DNA of 64,000 nt, from the NCBI RefSeq assembly GCF_002836775.1, contig NZ_PJAQ01000009.1:1-64000 (forward strand). The letters are read 5' to 3'. Source of the stretch: Colwellia sp. 12G3 (GTDB taxonomy: Bacteria > Pseudomonadota > Gammaproteobacteria > Enterobacterales > Alteromonadaceae). Position numbers and translations under genes: made by a program. The notes under the pieces are model-generated. The model was given only the letters and a program-made list of their open reading frames with translations, searched no databases and was not told the origin of the DNA. Shown in pieces: positions 53,101-61,039 of this stretch. How positions within the stretch are numbered: the stretch's first letter is position 1; every line of letters begins with the position of its first letter.

Positions 53101-55202
53101 AATAATTTTTCACGACCTTCTTCAGGCGTTAATTGATAAGCGGCTTGTTGAACTTTATCGTGTAAAAAACAATAGTAAGATTGGCTTAAGCTAGATTCGT
53201 CATCAATAAATTGATAGTACTCATCTTGCGGTAATATGAACCCCGCTTCGAGTAGTGGCCACAGTGTTTTTGCGGTTGTGAGGGTATCGTATTTACACAC
53301 GGATGATAATTGGTGCAGGCTAAAACTACGGCCTAGGTGAGCTGCGATAGATGCTAGTAACTGTGTTTCACTATTAAGTTGTCTAAATTTTTCAATCATT
53401 AAATCAACAACATTATCGGTCATTGAGTGTTTATTTATTTCATCAATACACCACTGCCATACCCCGGTTTTATGGTTATAGTTAATTGTACCTTCTTGAA
53501 AAATAGCCAATAAAAATTGTTTAAGGAAAAAGGGATTACCGCGTGTTTTTTTGAAACATAACGTAGCCAACGCCGATACATCATCAAAATCACACTGTAG
53601 TGTACGGCACAGCAATTGCTGAACATGCTTTAGTTTTAGCGGGAGAAGATGTATTTTCGTTAATGCATTGGCTTGCTCTCTTTTTTGTAAAGCAATGTGA
53701 AGTGGATGCGCCTCATCGACTTCATTATCGCGGTATGCACCAATAACATATAAACCATTTTTATTACTATCGTTCACTTGCTGTTGTAATAGGTTCAATG
53801 TAGGCATATCAATCCACTGCAAGTCATCAAGAAATATAACCAAGGGCTGCTCTTTAGAATACAGCACACTGACAAAATCAATAAAGACCATATTTAATCG
53901 CATTTCAGATTCAGCCGGTGGTATTACCGTTAATGCGGAAGTAGGTCCAATAATTAGGGCGAGATCGGGTAATAACTCAGTGATAATGGTGGCATTATTA
54001 CCTAGCGCCAATTTTAACTTAGTACGCCATTGATTGAGCTTTTCACTACTTTCACTTAACAAATGTTGTAGAAACTGTTGCAGCGCTTCAATTAAAACCA
54101 AAAATGGTTGTCCACGGTTGTATTGATCACATTTACCCATGATAAATAAACCATCTGTAGCGATAATGTTCTTTTGTAATTCATGCACTAACGCTGATTT
54201 ACCTACACCAGAATAGCCACTGACCATAGCTAACTCGGTGTGTCCTGTGCATGCGCGATCATAGGCTTCTAAAATAATCGCAAGTTCATTTTCACGGCCG
54301 TAAAGTTCATTCGATACATTAAATTGAAGAGATACATCAGAGACCGCCAAAATGAAGTGTTCAATTGCGTTGTTCTTGTCCCATTGATCGAAACATTTAT
54401 CTAAATCATATTGTAATCCATAGGTACTTTGGTAACGATTCTCAGGCGACTTGCTCATAAGTTTGCTGATTATCGAGGAAATTACCGATGGAACACCATG
54501 TTTTATATCCGTTAAAGGCTCGGGTGTTCGAGCAATATGAGAGTGTAATAAAGTCATCGCGTTTTGCGAAGTAAAGGGTAAATGTCCGCTGAAAAGTTCA
54601 TATAAAGTGACGCCCAGCGAATAAAAATCGCTACGATAATCTACTTGTATGTTGGTACGCCCTGTTTGTTCAGGTGAAATGTATTCAAATTTCCCCCATA
54701 GGTCATGATTAAGTACTTTAATTTGTTTATGACTAAGACGAGTGGCTAAGGCAAAATCACACAGTTTTAATTGCATGGTAGCGGGATCTATTAAGATATT
54801 ACTTGGGTTAATATCTCTATGGATTAATTGTAAGCGATGAACATCCGCTAAAGCTGAAGTTAACTGGCAAGCAATATGTAAACGTTGGCGGAACGTTAGT
54901 TCGTTAGTTGCTATGAGGTTACTCAAGGTTGTTGACGAAAAATCCTCTAGTACCAATATATGGCTGTTTTGATGTCGTTTCAAAGCGTGGGCTTTAATTA
55001 CCCATTTTGAATTAATAGCGCGTAAAATTTTAAATTCATTTTTCCAGCGAGAGTCTAGTTCTATGGAGGGGTAATCAGTGTTTTGGTATTTAATAATAAC
55101 GGTGGGCTCGTCAAACTCAGCATTGTTAGGGATAACACGTGCCACCACCGTATCTTGGTAAGAATAGAGTATGTTTTTTATTTCACATTGGGATAGATTC
55201 AT
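50160..55202 (-). CDS. Giant signalling protein: Ser/Thr kinase, AAA-type ATPase, TPR-like, GAF and GGDEF domains
   Basis: A 1680-residue protein. An N-terminal protein kinase domain spans residues about 1-270, with VIIKYQ Lys near 38, HRDINPSNILID at 128 and a variant DFA in place of DFG at 149-151. The COG3899-type ATPase follows, with SGYSGVGKSALV near 325 and VIFLDDLQWID near 455. A long alpha-helical repeat region runs to about 1330. A GAF domain (about 1370-1510) is followed by a coiled linker ARHYETLEKKVAQRTQELQ and a GGDEF domain (RYGGEEF near 1593, with an RKND I-site). It resembles cyanobacterial and marine multi-domain kinases ending in a diguanylate cyclase. Ligand and targets are unknown. 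No signal peptide. It is monocistronic. Confidence 0.93.
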   Translation of the reverse strand: MNLSQCEIKNILYSYQDTVVARVIPNNAEFDEPTVIIKYQNTDYPSIELDSRWKNEFKILRAINSKWVIKAHALKRHQNSHILVLEDFSSTTLSNLIATNELTFRQRLHIACQLTSALADVHRLQLIHRDINPSNILIDPATMQLKLCDFALATRLSHKQIKVLNHDLWGKFEYISPEQTGRTNIQVDYRSDFYSLGVTLYELFSGHLPFTSQNAMTLLHSHIARTPEPLTDIKHGVPSVISSIISKLMSKSPENRYQSTYGLQYDLDKCFDQWDKNNAIEHFILAVSDVSLQFNVSNELYGRENELAIILEAYDRACTGHTELAMVSGYSGVGKSALVHELQKNIIATDGLFIMGKCDQYNRGQPFLVLIEALQQFLQHLLSESSEKLNQWRTKLKLALGNNATIITELLPDLALIIGPTSALTVIPPAESEMRLNMVFIDFVSVLYSKEQPLVIFLDDLQWIDMPTLNLLQQQVNDSNKNGLYVIGAYRDNEVDEAHPLHIALQKREQANALTKIHLLPLKLKHVQQLLCRTLQCDFDDVSALATLCFKKTRGNPFFLKQFLLAIFQEGTINYNHKTGVWQWCIDEINKHSMTDNVVDLMIEKFRQLNSETQLLASIAAHLGRSFSLHQLSSVCKYDTLTTAKTLWPLLEAGFILPQDEYYQFIDDESSLSQSYYCFLHDKVQQAAYQLTPEEGREKLLWHIGKHWLENITEEELEVNLFTLLNVLNGAINIIDKPDELKQIVTLNLRAGLKSKNAATYDAAASYFRIAKQHLPIDSWDNEPLQTLAIVKGLIETEFLAGNIETARTLFLNSIKSAPTHKEKIALILVQADQFQSRGSFPDAIEVLMGGLALLNVNFPATENEAEQQVVTTYTATQNLRNQYTDRQLIAATKMTDEHCLLRMEIHNALASAFYLSGCARSYATNACNMVCLTLEYGQCELSSIGYAAYATAMSMMGEKYPACYQMSKLAKSVSDLWESKYHRATIYQYFASSYQHWCEPIENAYVFQEQIIAWGEEGTNLVFAGYGVLFKACNKFIKGVQLDELQKDIEQGLAFLIKKQQPATINFLLLGAYQSVLALQGKTLISPSSGISSLNTESFNVEQHFNDDFHAPSMDMAFYTFATLRHAYFMNDKVLQALCIKNIDIVCMFLPDTPEMTESLFYLALILLDKKDATDHLAKAQEICEQFQTWSFDSPKNYSHKHLLLAAEIARVQRQDALATEFYAKALDAVEIANFIHCEALINERYAKYWADLGQIRIAANCIKDAHYLYARWGATAKCTQIEDQWSQQRFNSISGVIPLVGSLQHSRHNTVTDQAQSIDLHSLIKANQLLSEEIYVNSLLEKMMSVLMENAGAQHGAIIINEEGQLIVEIVGSINDFSASIDSQLHNINLNDVDAAAQPLLPETLIRYTQKTMKTLIIDKPGEDPRFINNSYLRMNNPKSVLCLPITAQGRLIAIVYLENNLTEHAFTKKHKDTVELISAQAAISLINARHYETLEKKVAQRTQELQLLAIKDGLTGIFNRREFDNTLDKEWSRASREFSSVTLMMIDIDHFKAYNDNYGHLEGDSCIRLIAQALSSVVARKNDFVARYGGEEFAILMSTSDKSTVESLAQHCMNKIRDLAIPHQFSDNAEHVTISIGIATIKALPNGNPATLIKHADSALYQSKAKGRDQYTFSSEL

Positions 55203-55623
55203 TAAGACTACTAACCTTTAATTACAGCGCTTACATAGCTGACTTATTTAATCCGATATATCCCTTACGAATTAATGAGAACACTGTTTTTTTTATTGCA
55301 TAGTGGATGATAAGCAAAACGAGTTATTGCGAATCATCACTGTAAACTATAGTCTCTCTTCTATCAAATATCCGTTTAAATAAACGAAATAAAATAAGAA
55401 AAGTGGTTTTAACTGGCCTTTACATAAATAAAAATATCTTAATGTTTTTCAATCATACTAAGAAAACTATGGTGCTTATTAGCTGAAGTGGAGGGAAATT
55501 TTATCCGGCGGGAAATAATTACCAAGCCACTATCTCTGTGAAGATAACAAGAAATTATATGGTAGTTGGTTCAAGTTAGTGGTTAATTTAACGTGGATTG
55601 ACCTTTTGCTATACCACCTATGT
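55203..55623. other. Spacer between the kinase gene and ubiT
   Basis: About 420 bases without a convincing reading frame on either strand. It presumably holds the kinase promoter at its left end and the ubiT terminator at its right end. I could identify neither with confidence. Confidence 0.4.
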
Positions 55624-56220
55624 TCAGCTTTTTACTAACGCAAGTTCATCATGGGTGTTTTGTAAAAAGCAGGCGCCAAAATCGACTAGATCATGAACAG
55701 AGCTCGGTAGTTGTTCAATATCAATCGCATCAATTAAGTTTTTAACTTCTAGACCTAGTTCAGTATCGCCTTCAATTTTTAAACGACGTTGAAAAAATAA
55801 GGTATCTGGATCTTGCTTACGACCTGCAATCAATATTAAGTCATCCCCATTTGCACTAAAACTAACATCTTCAGCAATATTATCTTTGGGCGATGCCATA
55901 ATTAATTGGTCTTGATCAAAGCTTAAGCACCAAGTTAACTGTAAGTCGGTAATTGAAATCTTTAGCCACTTACCTTGTAAAAACTCAAAATCACCGTCCG
56001 TAATTGCTTCACTAAAAATAGAATGTAGCGCAGGAATTAGTAGAGACCTTTGCGCGCTAAAAGGCACAAAACGCAAACTGGGCTGCAAAATCTTTGGCAT
56101 CATCTTGAGTAATTTCTCTTTGACTTGTAAAGGGAGATTTTTCTCAATAAGTGATAATGAGGGAACTAGACTTGTCGTTATCACTTGTCTAAGAGGTAAT
56201 AACATGGGGAGTTTCAGCAT
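55624..56220 (-). CDS. ubiT: Ubiquinone biosynthesis accessory factor UbiT (SCP2 domain)
   Basis: A 198-residue protein with an SCP2-like lipid-binding domain in its C-terminal two thirds: AITDGDFEFLQGKWLKISITDLQLTWCLSFDQDQL near residues 73-108, and FFQRRLKIEGDTELGLEVKNLIDAID near 142-167. E. coli UbiT (YhbT) binds ubiquinone intermediates and is needed for anaerobic, oxygen-independent hydroxylation together with UbiU and UbiV. It is divergent from ubiUV across 166 bases with an Fnr-like box. The N-terminal 40 residues are hydrophobic/basic and may touch the membrane. Confidence 0.9.
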   Translation of the reverse strand: MLKLPMLLPLRQVITTSLVPSLSLIEKNLPLQVKEKLLKMMPKILQPSLRFVPFSAQRSLLIPALHSIFSEAITDGDFEFLQGKWLKISITDLQLTWCLSFDQDQLIMASPKDNIAEDVSFSANGDDLILIAGRKQDPDTLFFQRRLKIEGDTELGLEVKNLIDAIDIEQLPSSVHDLVDFGACFLQNTHDELALVKS

Positions 56221-56305
56221 TTACATATACTCTATCGTAGCTTCATAGCGGTAGCTAATTCTAGCAATACTAAAAAAGTAATTAATATCGCAGATCAAGT
56301 TTTCT

Positions 56306-56319
56306 TTAATACACATCAA
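56306..56319. promoter_or_regulatory. Fnr/Anr-like box between ubiT and ubiU
   Basis: TTAATACACATCAA, or TTGATGTGTATTAA on the other strand, matches the Fnr consensus TTGAT-N4-ATCAA with one mismatch. It lies about 80 bases before each start. Anaerobic activation fits the oxygen-independent role of UbiUVT and the known Fnr control in E. coli. Confidence 0.6.
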
Positions 56320-56386
56320 TAAATAACAATGATGAACAACCTACACTGCTTAAAATTATTTTTTCTAATAATGGTTAGGAGTTGAT

Positions 56387-57382
56387 GTGGAGTTACTTTG
56401 TCCTGCTGGTAATTTGCCGGCACTAAAAACAGCAATAGATAATGGCGCCGATGCGGTTTATATCGGTTTAAAAGATGACACTAACGCTCGTCATTTTGCT
56501 GGCCTTAATTTTAATGATGGTAAGTTAGCAAAAGCTGCCGATTATGTGCATCAACGTGGTAAAAAATTACACGTTGCTATCAATACCTTTGCACATGCAG
56601 GTGGCGAAGAACGTTGGCAGAAAGCGGTAGACAACGCTGTTGCTATAGGCACTGATGCGTTAATTATTGCCGATTTAGGTGTGCTTGATTACGCCGCAAC
56701 AAAATATCCTGATGTTGAACGCCATGTATCAGTGCAAGCTTCGACAACAAATCTCGAAGCGATTAAATTCTTTAAAAATAACTTTGATGTTCAGCGCGTT
56801 GTGCTACCTCGAGTATTGTCTGTGCAGCAAGTTAGGCAGTTAGCTAAAACTAGTCCCGTTCCTTTAGAAGTGTTCGCTTTTGGTAGCTTATGTATTATGG
56901 CAGAAGGACGCTGTTATTTATCATCCTATATGACAGGGGAGTCACCTAACACGGTTGGTGCGTGTTCTCCGGCTAAATATGTCCGTTGGCAAGAAACGGA
57001 TAAAGGCTTAGAGTCTCGCTTAAATGGTGTGTTGATCGACCGATACCAAGCGGATGAAAACGCGGGATATCCGACACTGTGTAAAGGTCGTTTTGAAGTG
57101 GATAATAATGTTTATCATGCGCTAGAAGAGCCTACCAGCCTTAATACCTTAGAACTTATTCCAGACTTAATTGCTATGGGCATAGTGTCGGTAAAAATTG
57201 AAGGCAGACAACGTAGTCCTGCCTATGTGGAACAAGTCGCTAAAACGTGGCGTATGGCATTAGACAGATACCAACATAATCCAGAAAACTTTGCTGTAGA
57301 AGGCGCTTGGATGAATACCTTAGCAAATCTATCTGAAGGCTCACAAACAACCTTGGGTGCTTATCACCGTAAATGGCAATAA
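56387..57382 (+). CDS. ubiU: Ubiquinone biosynthesis protein UbiU (peptidase U32-like)
   Basis: A 331-residue U32-family protein that carries a 4Fe-4S cluster and, with UbiV, hydroxylates ubiquinone precursors without oxygen. It opens MELLCPAGNLPALKTAIDNGADAVYIGLKD (start GTG at 56387 with TAGGAG 6-11 bases upstream). It has VSVQASTTNLEAI near 110, and the cluster cysteines in FGSLCIMAEGRCYLSSY near 170, VGACSPAKY near 193 and YPTLCKGRF near 232. Positions match E. coli YhbU (331 residues). ubiV follows after a structured 153-base spacer. Confidence 0.95.
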   Translation: MELLCPAGNLPALKTAIDNGADAVYIGLKDDTNARHFAGLNFNDGKLAKAADYVHQRGKKLHVAINTFAHAGGEERWQKAVDNAVAIGTDALIIADLGVLDYAATKYPDVERHVSVQASTTNLEAIKFFKNNFDVQRVVLPRVLSVQQVRQLAKTSPVPLEVFAFGSLCIMAEGRCYLSSYMTGESPNTVGACSPAKYVRWQETDKGLESRLNGVLIDRYQADENAGYPTLCKGRFEVDNNVYHALEEPTSLNTLELIPDLIAMGIVSVKIEGRQRSPAYVEQVAKTWRMALDRYQHNPENFAVEGAWMNTLANLSEGSQTTLGAYHRKWQ

Positions 57383-57389
57383 TTGTCAC

Positions 57390-57493
57390 TTAGCTTGTCG
57401 CTGTATAGCGCTATTACTTCGTCAGAAATACTCGTTGACGGGCGTCAACTCCGTGTTACTTCCTTGAAATAACACCATACAGCTTAAAGCTAA
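57390..57493. repeat. Cloverleaf-like palindromic element between ubiU and ubiV
   Basis: Outer arms TTAGCTT-N3-GCTGTAT (57390-57406) pair with ATACAGC-N3-AAGCTAA (57477-57493). Inside are three possible hairpins: TATT..AATA around 57412-57430, GTTGACG-GG-CGTCAAC (57434-57449) and GTGTTACTTC...GAAATAACAC (57453-57475). It lacks a tRNA anticodon or T-arm consensus. Confidence 0.65.
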
Positions 57494-57535
57494 TCGCAAT
57501 TAACGTAATGAAAAATATTAGAATTAGGAAAGACT

Positions 57536-58417
57536 ATGAAATTTTCTCTAGGGCCAAGTCTGTTTTTCTGGCCGAAAAATGACGTGTTAGACTTTTATCA
57601 GCAAGCAAAACAGTCAAGTGCCGATATCATTTATTTGGGCGAAACAGTTTGCTCTAAAAGGCGTGAACTTCGCGCTAAAGATTGGCTCGGCTTAGCGCAA
57701 GATGTAGCCAGAGACACCAATAAACAAGTGGTTATATCAACCATTACTTTATTAGAGTCTCCTGCTGAAATTCAAGTATTGAAACGTTTGTGTGACAATG
57801 GCGAATTTTTGATTGAAGCCAACGACTTAAGTGCAGTACAAATAATGCATGATCTCAAAATGCCTTTTGTTGCCGGACCAGCGATCAACTGCTACAACTT
57901 ATCTACGCTTAAAATCTTGTTAAAACAGGGGATGACACGTTGGTTAATGCCCGTTGAACTCAGTGGCGATTGGTTGAAAATACTATTAAACCAAGCGATA
58001 GATGCGGGTATTAGGCAAGAGTTTGAGTGTGAGGTGTTTTCTTGGGGATATTTACCACTGGCTTATTCTGCCCGTTGCTTTACTGCGCGCTCTGAAGATA
58101 AGGCTAAAGATGATTGTGAATATTGCTGCATTAAGTACCCAGCAGGTCGAAGAATGAATAGTCGCGAAGGAGAACGAGTTTTTGTGCTCAATGGTATTCA
58201 AACTTTGTCGGGTTACCAGTATAATCTCATCAATGAAATACCAGCTCTTGATGCAATGGGTGTAGATATCGCCCGAATTAGTGCTGATAGCACAGCAGCT
58301 TTTACCCAACTTGATAACTTTAGAGAACAACTCGTTCATCCAACGATAAAAACACTCGACGGTATCGCTGAATGTAATGGTTTTTGGCATAAAATTGCTG
58401 GCATGTCCGTGGCTTAG
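57536..58417 (+). CDS. ubiV: Ubiquinone biosynthesis protein UbiV (peptidase U32-like)
   Basis: A 293-residue U32-family partner of UbiU. It starts MKFSLGPSLFFWPKNDVLDFYQ, with YLGETVCSKRRELRAKDWLGLA near residues 33-54 (first cluster Cys), VEANDLSAVQ-like residues near 100, and a Cys set ARCFTARSEDKAKDDCEYCCIKYPAGR near 178-204. The 4Fe-4S ligands of E. coli YhbV lie at equivalent places. UbiU and UbiV form a heterodimer acting in the anaerobic ubiquinone pathway. The ATG is preceded by TAGGAAAG. Confidence 0.94.
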   Translation: MKFSLGPSLFFWPKNDVLDFYQQAKQSSADIIYLGETVCSKRRELRAKDWLGLAQDVARDTNKQVVISTITLLESPAEIQVLKRLCDNGEFLIEANDLSAVQIMHDLKMPFVAGPAINCYNLSTLKILLKQGMTRWLMPVELSGDWLKILLNQAIDAGIRQEFECEVFSWGYLPLAYSARCFTARSEDKAKDDCEYCCIKYPAGRRMNSREGERVFVLNGIQTLSGYQYNLINEIPALDAMGVDIARISADSTAAFTQLDNFREQLVHPTIKTLDGIAECNGFWHKIAGMSVA

Positions 58418-58471
58418 TACTAGCAGTAGTTAAATCAGTTAAAATAACTCTATAAGAATAATGAGAAACCT

Positions 58472-59623
58472 ATGTATACCTTAAATTTGAACCAAATGAC
58501 TCAGCAAGAATTTCTCGATGAATACTGGCAAAAAAAGCCGGTAGTTCTTCGCCAAGGATTTAAAGATTTTGTTGACCCTATTGCGCCTGACGAGTTAGCA
58601 GGTCTGGCGATGGAAGAACAAATAGAGTCTCGTTTGGTTCATAAAACAGAAGGACAATGGCAAGCGGCTTTTGGTCCATTTGAAAGTTATGAACACTTAG
58701 GTACCCAAAATTGGTCGCTAGTCGTTCAAGCACTTGATAATTTCTCTGAAGAATCGGCAGAAATTATTGAAGCATTCAGATTTATTCCCCACTGGCGCTT
58801 AGATGACTTGATGGCGAGTTTTGCCATGCCAGGAGGAAGTGTTGGTCCACATAAAGATAACTACGACACTTTCATTTGCCAAGGCTCAGGTAAGCGTCAC
58901 TGGCGAGTAGGCGATAATAGTAACCATGTAGAATTTGCTGCGCACGAAGCGTTATTACATGTTGAACCCTTTGAGGCTATCATCGATGTAGAACTTGAGA
59001 CGGGAGACATTTTATATATCCCGCCAGGATTCCCTCATGAAGGCATATCCCTTGATACGTCAATGAGTTTTTCTGTCGGTTTTCGCGGAAATTCTGCAGT
59101 AAGTGTACTCAGTGCTTTTGCAGATCATTTAATTGATAATGATAAAGGCAGTCAATTATTAACTGATCCTGATCGACAGGTTGTTAGTCATAGTGGCGAA
59201 GTAAGTAACAACGATTATGCGAGTATTAAGTCACAAGTTCAGAGTTTATTGGATGATGACATTAGTTTTAAAAAATTCACCGGTCAGTTTTTAACGGCAG
59301 CGAAACATGATCTCGATATTTTAGTTCCTGATGAACCATTTGAGCTTACTGAAGTGAGTAACTTACTTAATAGTCATGCTATTAAACGTTTAGGTGGTTT
59401 ACGTGCTTTTTATTTTGAAGATACTATTGAACAAGGTTTGTGTTATATCAACGGCAGTGAATTGGCTTTTTCAGCCGAAATCGCCAATGGCGTGAAACTG
59501 CTTTGCGATAAAGTCATGTTATTACCTGATGACCTTTCCGACTGGAGCCGCAACGCTGCTTTTGTTGAATTAGCGGCTGAATTATTGAACCAAGGTTACT
59601 GGTACCTAGCTGAAGTCGAATAG
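58472..59623 (+). CDS. roxA: Ribosomal protein uL16 arginine hydroxylase (YcfD/RoxA)
   Basis: A 383-residue JmjC/cupin-fold Fe(II)/2-oxoglutarate oxygenase. It begins with LNLNQMTQQEFLDEYWQKKPVVLRQGF. The iron-binding HxD is in SVGPHKDNYDTFICQGSGKRHWRVG near residues 127-148, and the distal His is in LYIPPGFPHEGISL near 187. The C-terminal dimerisation and winged-helix parts are present (LGGLRAFYFEDT). E. coli YcfD hydroxylates Arg81 of ribosomal protein uL16, and this has the same architecture and length (373 in E. coli). Confidence 0.93.
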   Translation: MYTLNLNQMTQQEFLDEYWQKKPVVLRQGFKDFVDPIAPDELAGLAMEEQIESRLVHKTEGQWQAAFGPFESYEHLGTQNWSLVVQALDNFSEESAEIIEAFRFIPHWRLDDLMASFAMPGGSVGPHKDNYDTFICQGSGKRHWRVGDNSNHVEFAAHEALLHVEPFEAIIDVELETGDILYIPPGFPHEGISLDTSMSFSVGFRGNSAVSVLSAFADHLIDNDKGSQLLTDPDRQVVSHSGEVSNNDYASIKSQVQSLLDDDISFKKFTGQFLTAAKHDLDILVPDEPFELTEVSNLLNSHAIKRLGGLRAFYFEDTIEQGLCYINGSELAFSAEIANGVKLLCDKVMLLPDDLSDWSRNAAFVELAAELLNQGYWYLAEVE

Positions 59624-59649
59624 CTAACTACTTAACATTAACCAAGAGT

Positions 59650-59735
59650 AACTACTGAGTATTCCCAGTGTAGTTAGCCTTTTAAAATCCTGTAAGAGTA
59701 AGCTGTAAAAGTTTGTTCCGCAGGATTTTTTATAG
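59650..59735 (+). terminator. Hairpins after roxA
   Basis: TAACTACTG...CAGTGTAGTTA (59650-59676) is followed by AAAATCCTG (59684-59692) and CAGGATTTTTT (59721-59731). The second has a long 28-base loop but a T-run, so it can serve as terminator. Confidence 0.5.
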
Positions 59736-59863
59736 CTACTATTAGCTTTTCGAGCGCTTCATTTAAAAGAGTTAGTAACTAAATACGATTAATTATTGCT
59801 TGTTGATAGGCAATGCGGATAATAGCGCATTATTTCATTGACTGTAAGGCTTTGCTTGCCAAT

Positions 59864-60595
59864 ATGCGCCTAGATAAATTCATCTGTAAAAGTACTGAAC
59901 TCACCCGAACTGAAGCTAAAAAAGTGCTTAAAAGTGGCGAAGTACAGGTTAATGGTGAGGTCGCTAAAAATGCGGCTATGCAAGTACATGAAAATAATAC
60001 TATCACTATTGATGGTCAACAACTGAGTGCACGCGGCTCACGCTATTATATTTTACATAAACTAGTTGACACTATTTGCTCAAATGTTGACGAAGTTTAT
60101 CCCTCTATACTGCATTCTATTGAAGTAGATAAAGCCTTTGATTTACACATTGCCGGGCGATTAGATGCGGATACTACGGGATTGGTATTGATCACCGATG
60201 ATGGTCGTTGGTCACATAATGTCATTTCACCGAAAAAGCAATGCCAGAAAACTTATCGCGTATGGCTTCGCACAGAAATTGATGATGATAAATTATCCAC
60301 TTTAGTGGCTAAATTTGATAGTGGCCTTCAGCTTCAAGGTGAAGACGGTTTAACTCGACCAGCAATATTAACGCGAGTAGCACAAGCAGATTTGGTTGAT
60401 GAAGAGTCCTACAAAAGTGAAGTATTGCTTACCATTACTGAAGGTAAATACCATCAAGTTAAGCGCATGTTTGCTGCGGCAGGTAACAGGGTTGTGGGTT
60501 TACATAGAGAACAGATAGGAGACATAACCTTGGGGGATTTGGCCCCAGGGGAGTGGCGTGAATTAACCGAAGATGAAATAGCTCAGTTTTCATAA
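59864..60595 (+). CDS. rsuA: 16S rRNA pseudouridine synthase RsuA
   Basis: About 243 residues from the ATG at 59864, where the protein begins MRLDKFI like E. coli RsuA; an upstream ATG at 59813 would add 17 unrelated residues. It has an S4 RNA-binding domain (about 1-60), the catalytic loop AGRLDADTTGLVLITDDG near residue 102 with the nucleophilic Asp, KTYRVWL near 130, and EGKYHQVKRMFAAAGNRVVGLHRE near 195-218. The family makes pseudouridine 516 in 16S rRNA. It converges on the DUF1244 gene across a hairpin. Confidence 0.92.
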   Translation: MRLDKFICKSTELTRTEAKKVLKSGEVQVNGEVAKNAAMQVHENNTITIDGQQLSARGSRYYILHKLVDTICSNVDEVYPSILHSIEVDKAFDLHIAGRLDADTTGLVLITDDGRWSHNVISPKKQCQKTYRVWLRTEIDDDKLSTLVAKFDSGLQLQGEDGLTRPAILTRVAQADLVDEESYKSEVLLTITEGKYHQVKRMFAAAGNRVVGLHREQIGDITLGDLAPGEWRELTEDEIAQFS

Positions 60596-60604
60596 GGTTG
60601 GGTA

Positions 60605-60652
60605 TTTAATCCCCTGTCTTATATTGCATAGGATAATGCACAGGGGACTAAA
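60605..60652. terminator. Hairpin between convergent rsuA and DUF1244 genes
   Basis: The arms TTTAATCCCCTGT (60605-60617) and ACAGGGGACTAAA (60640-60652) pair at 12 of 13 positions. It can act on transcripts from both sides. Confidence 0.6.
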
Positions 60653-60674
60653 TTAACTTCTATCGGTTAAAAAC

Positions 60675-60962
60675 TTACTTTTTATTTAACGCATTAAATT
60701 TCGCCATTTGCTCTTCGGTAGCAGGTAATTGATGCTTTTCTTTCCATTCACTGTAAGGCATACCGTAAACTTGTTCGCGCGCAGTATCGATATCAACATC
60801 AACACCTAACTTTTCTGCTTCGTTAACCGTCCATTTACTAAAACAATTACGGCAAAAGCCAGCTAAGTTCATTAATTCAATATTTTGCACGTCTTTACGT
60901 GAATCTAAATGCGCAAGTAAACGGCGAAATACCGCTGCTTGAATTTCAATTTCTTTATCCAT
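60675..60962 (-). CDS. DUF1244 family protein
   Basis: A 95-residue small acidic helical protein with VFRRLLAHLDSRKDVQNIELMNLAGFCRNC-type sequence (residues 11-40), FSKWTVNEAEK and AREQVYGMPYSEWKEKHQ, the conserved DUF1244 signature including the CRNC pair. The function is unknown; a metal-binding or small helical fold is possible. It lies 77 bases after csiV on the same strand. Confidence 0.9.
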   Translation of the reverse strand: MDKEIEIQAAVFRRLLAHLDSRKDVQNIELMNLAGFCRNCFSKWTVNEAEKLGVDVDIDTAREQVYGMPYSEWKEKHQLPATEEQMAKFNALNKK

Positions 60963-61039
60963 TTTACTAACCCTTATAATGATTTTTTTGACAATATTAT
61001 GTTGATAATTTTGGTTTATATTGTCTGCTTATTGATACT

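Noticed and set aside
52720..53136. Two short plus-strand ORFs inside the kinase/GGDEF gene
   Set aside because: They lie opposite a continuous 1680-codon gene and show Ser/Leu-rich antisense composition.
57390..57493. tRNA gene
   Set aside because: The cloverleaf-like fold lacks the T-arm GGTTCRA sequence, the conserved D-arm bases, a 7-base anticodon loop and a CCA-compatible acceptor end.
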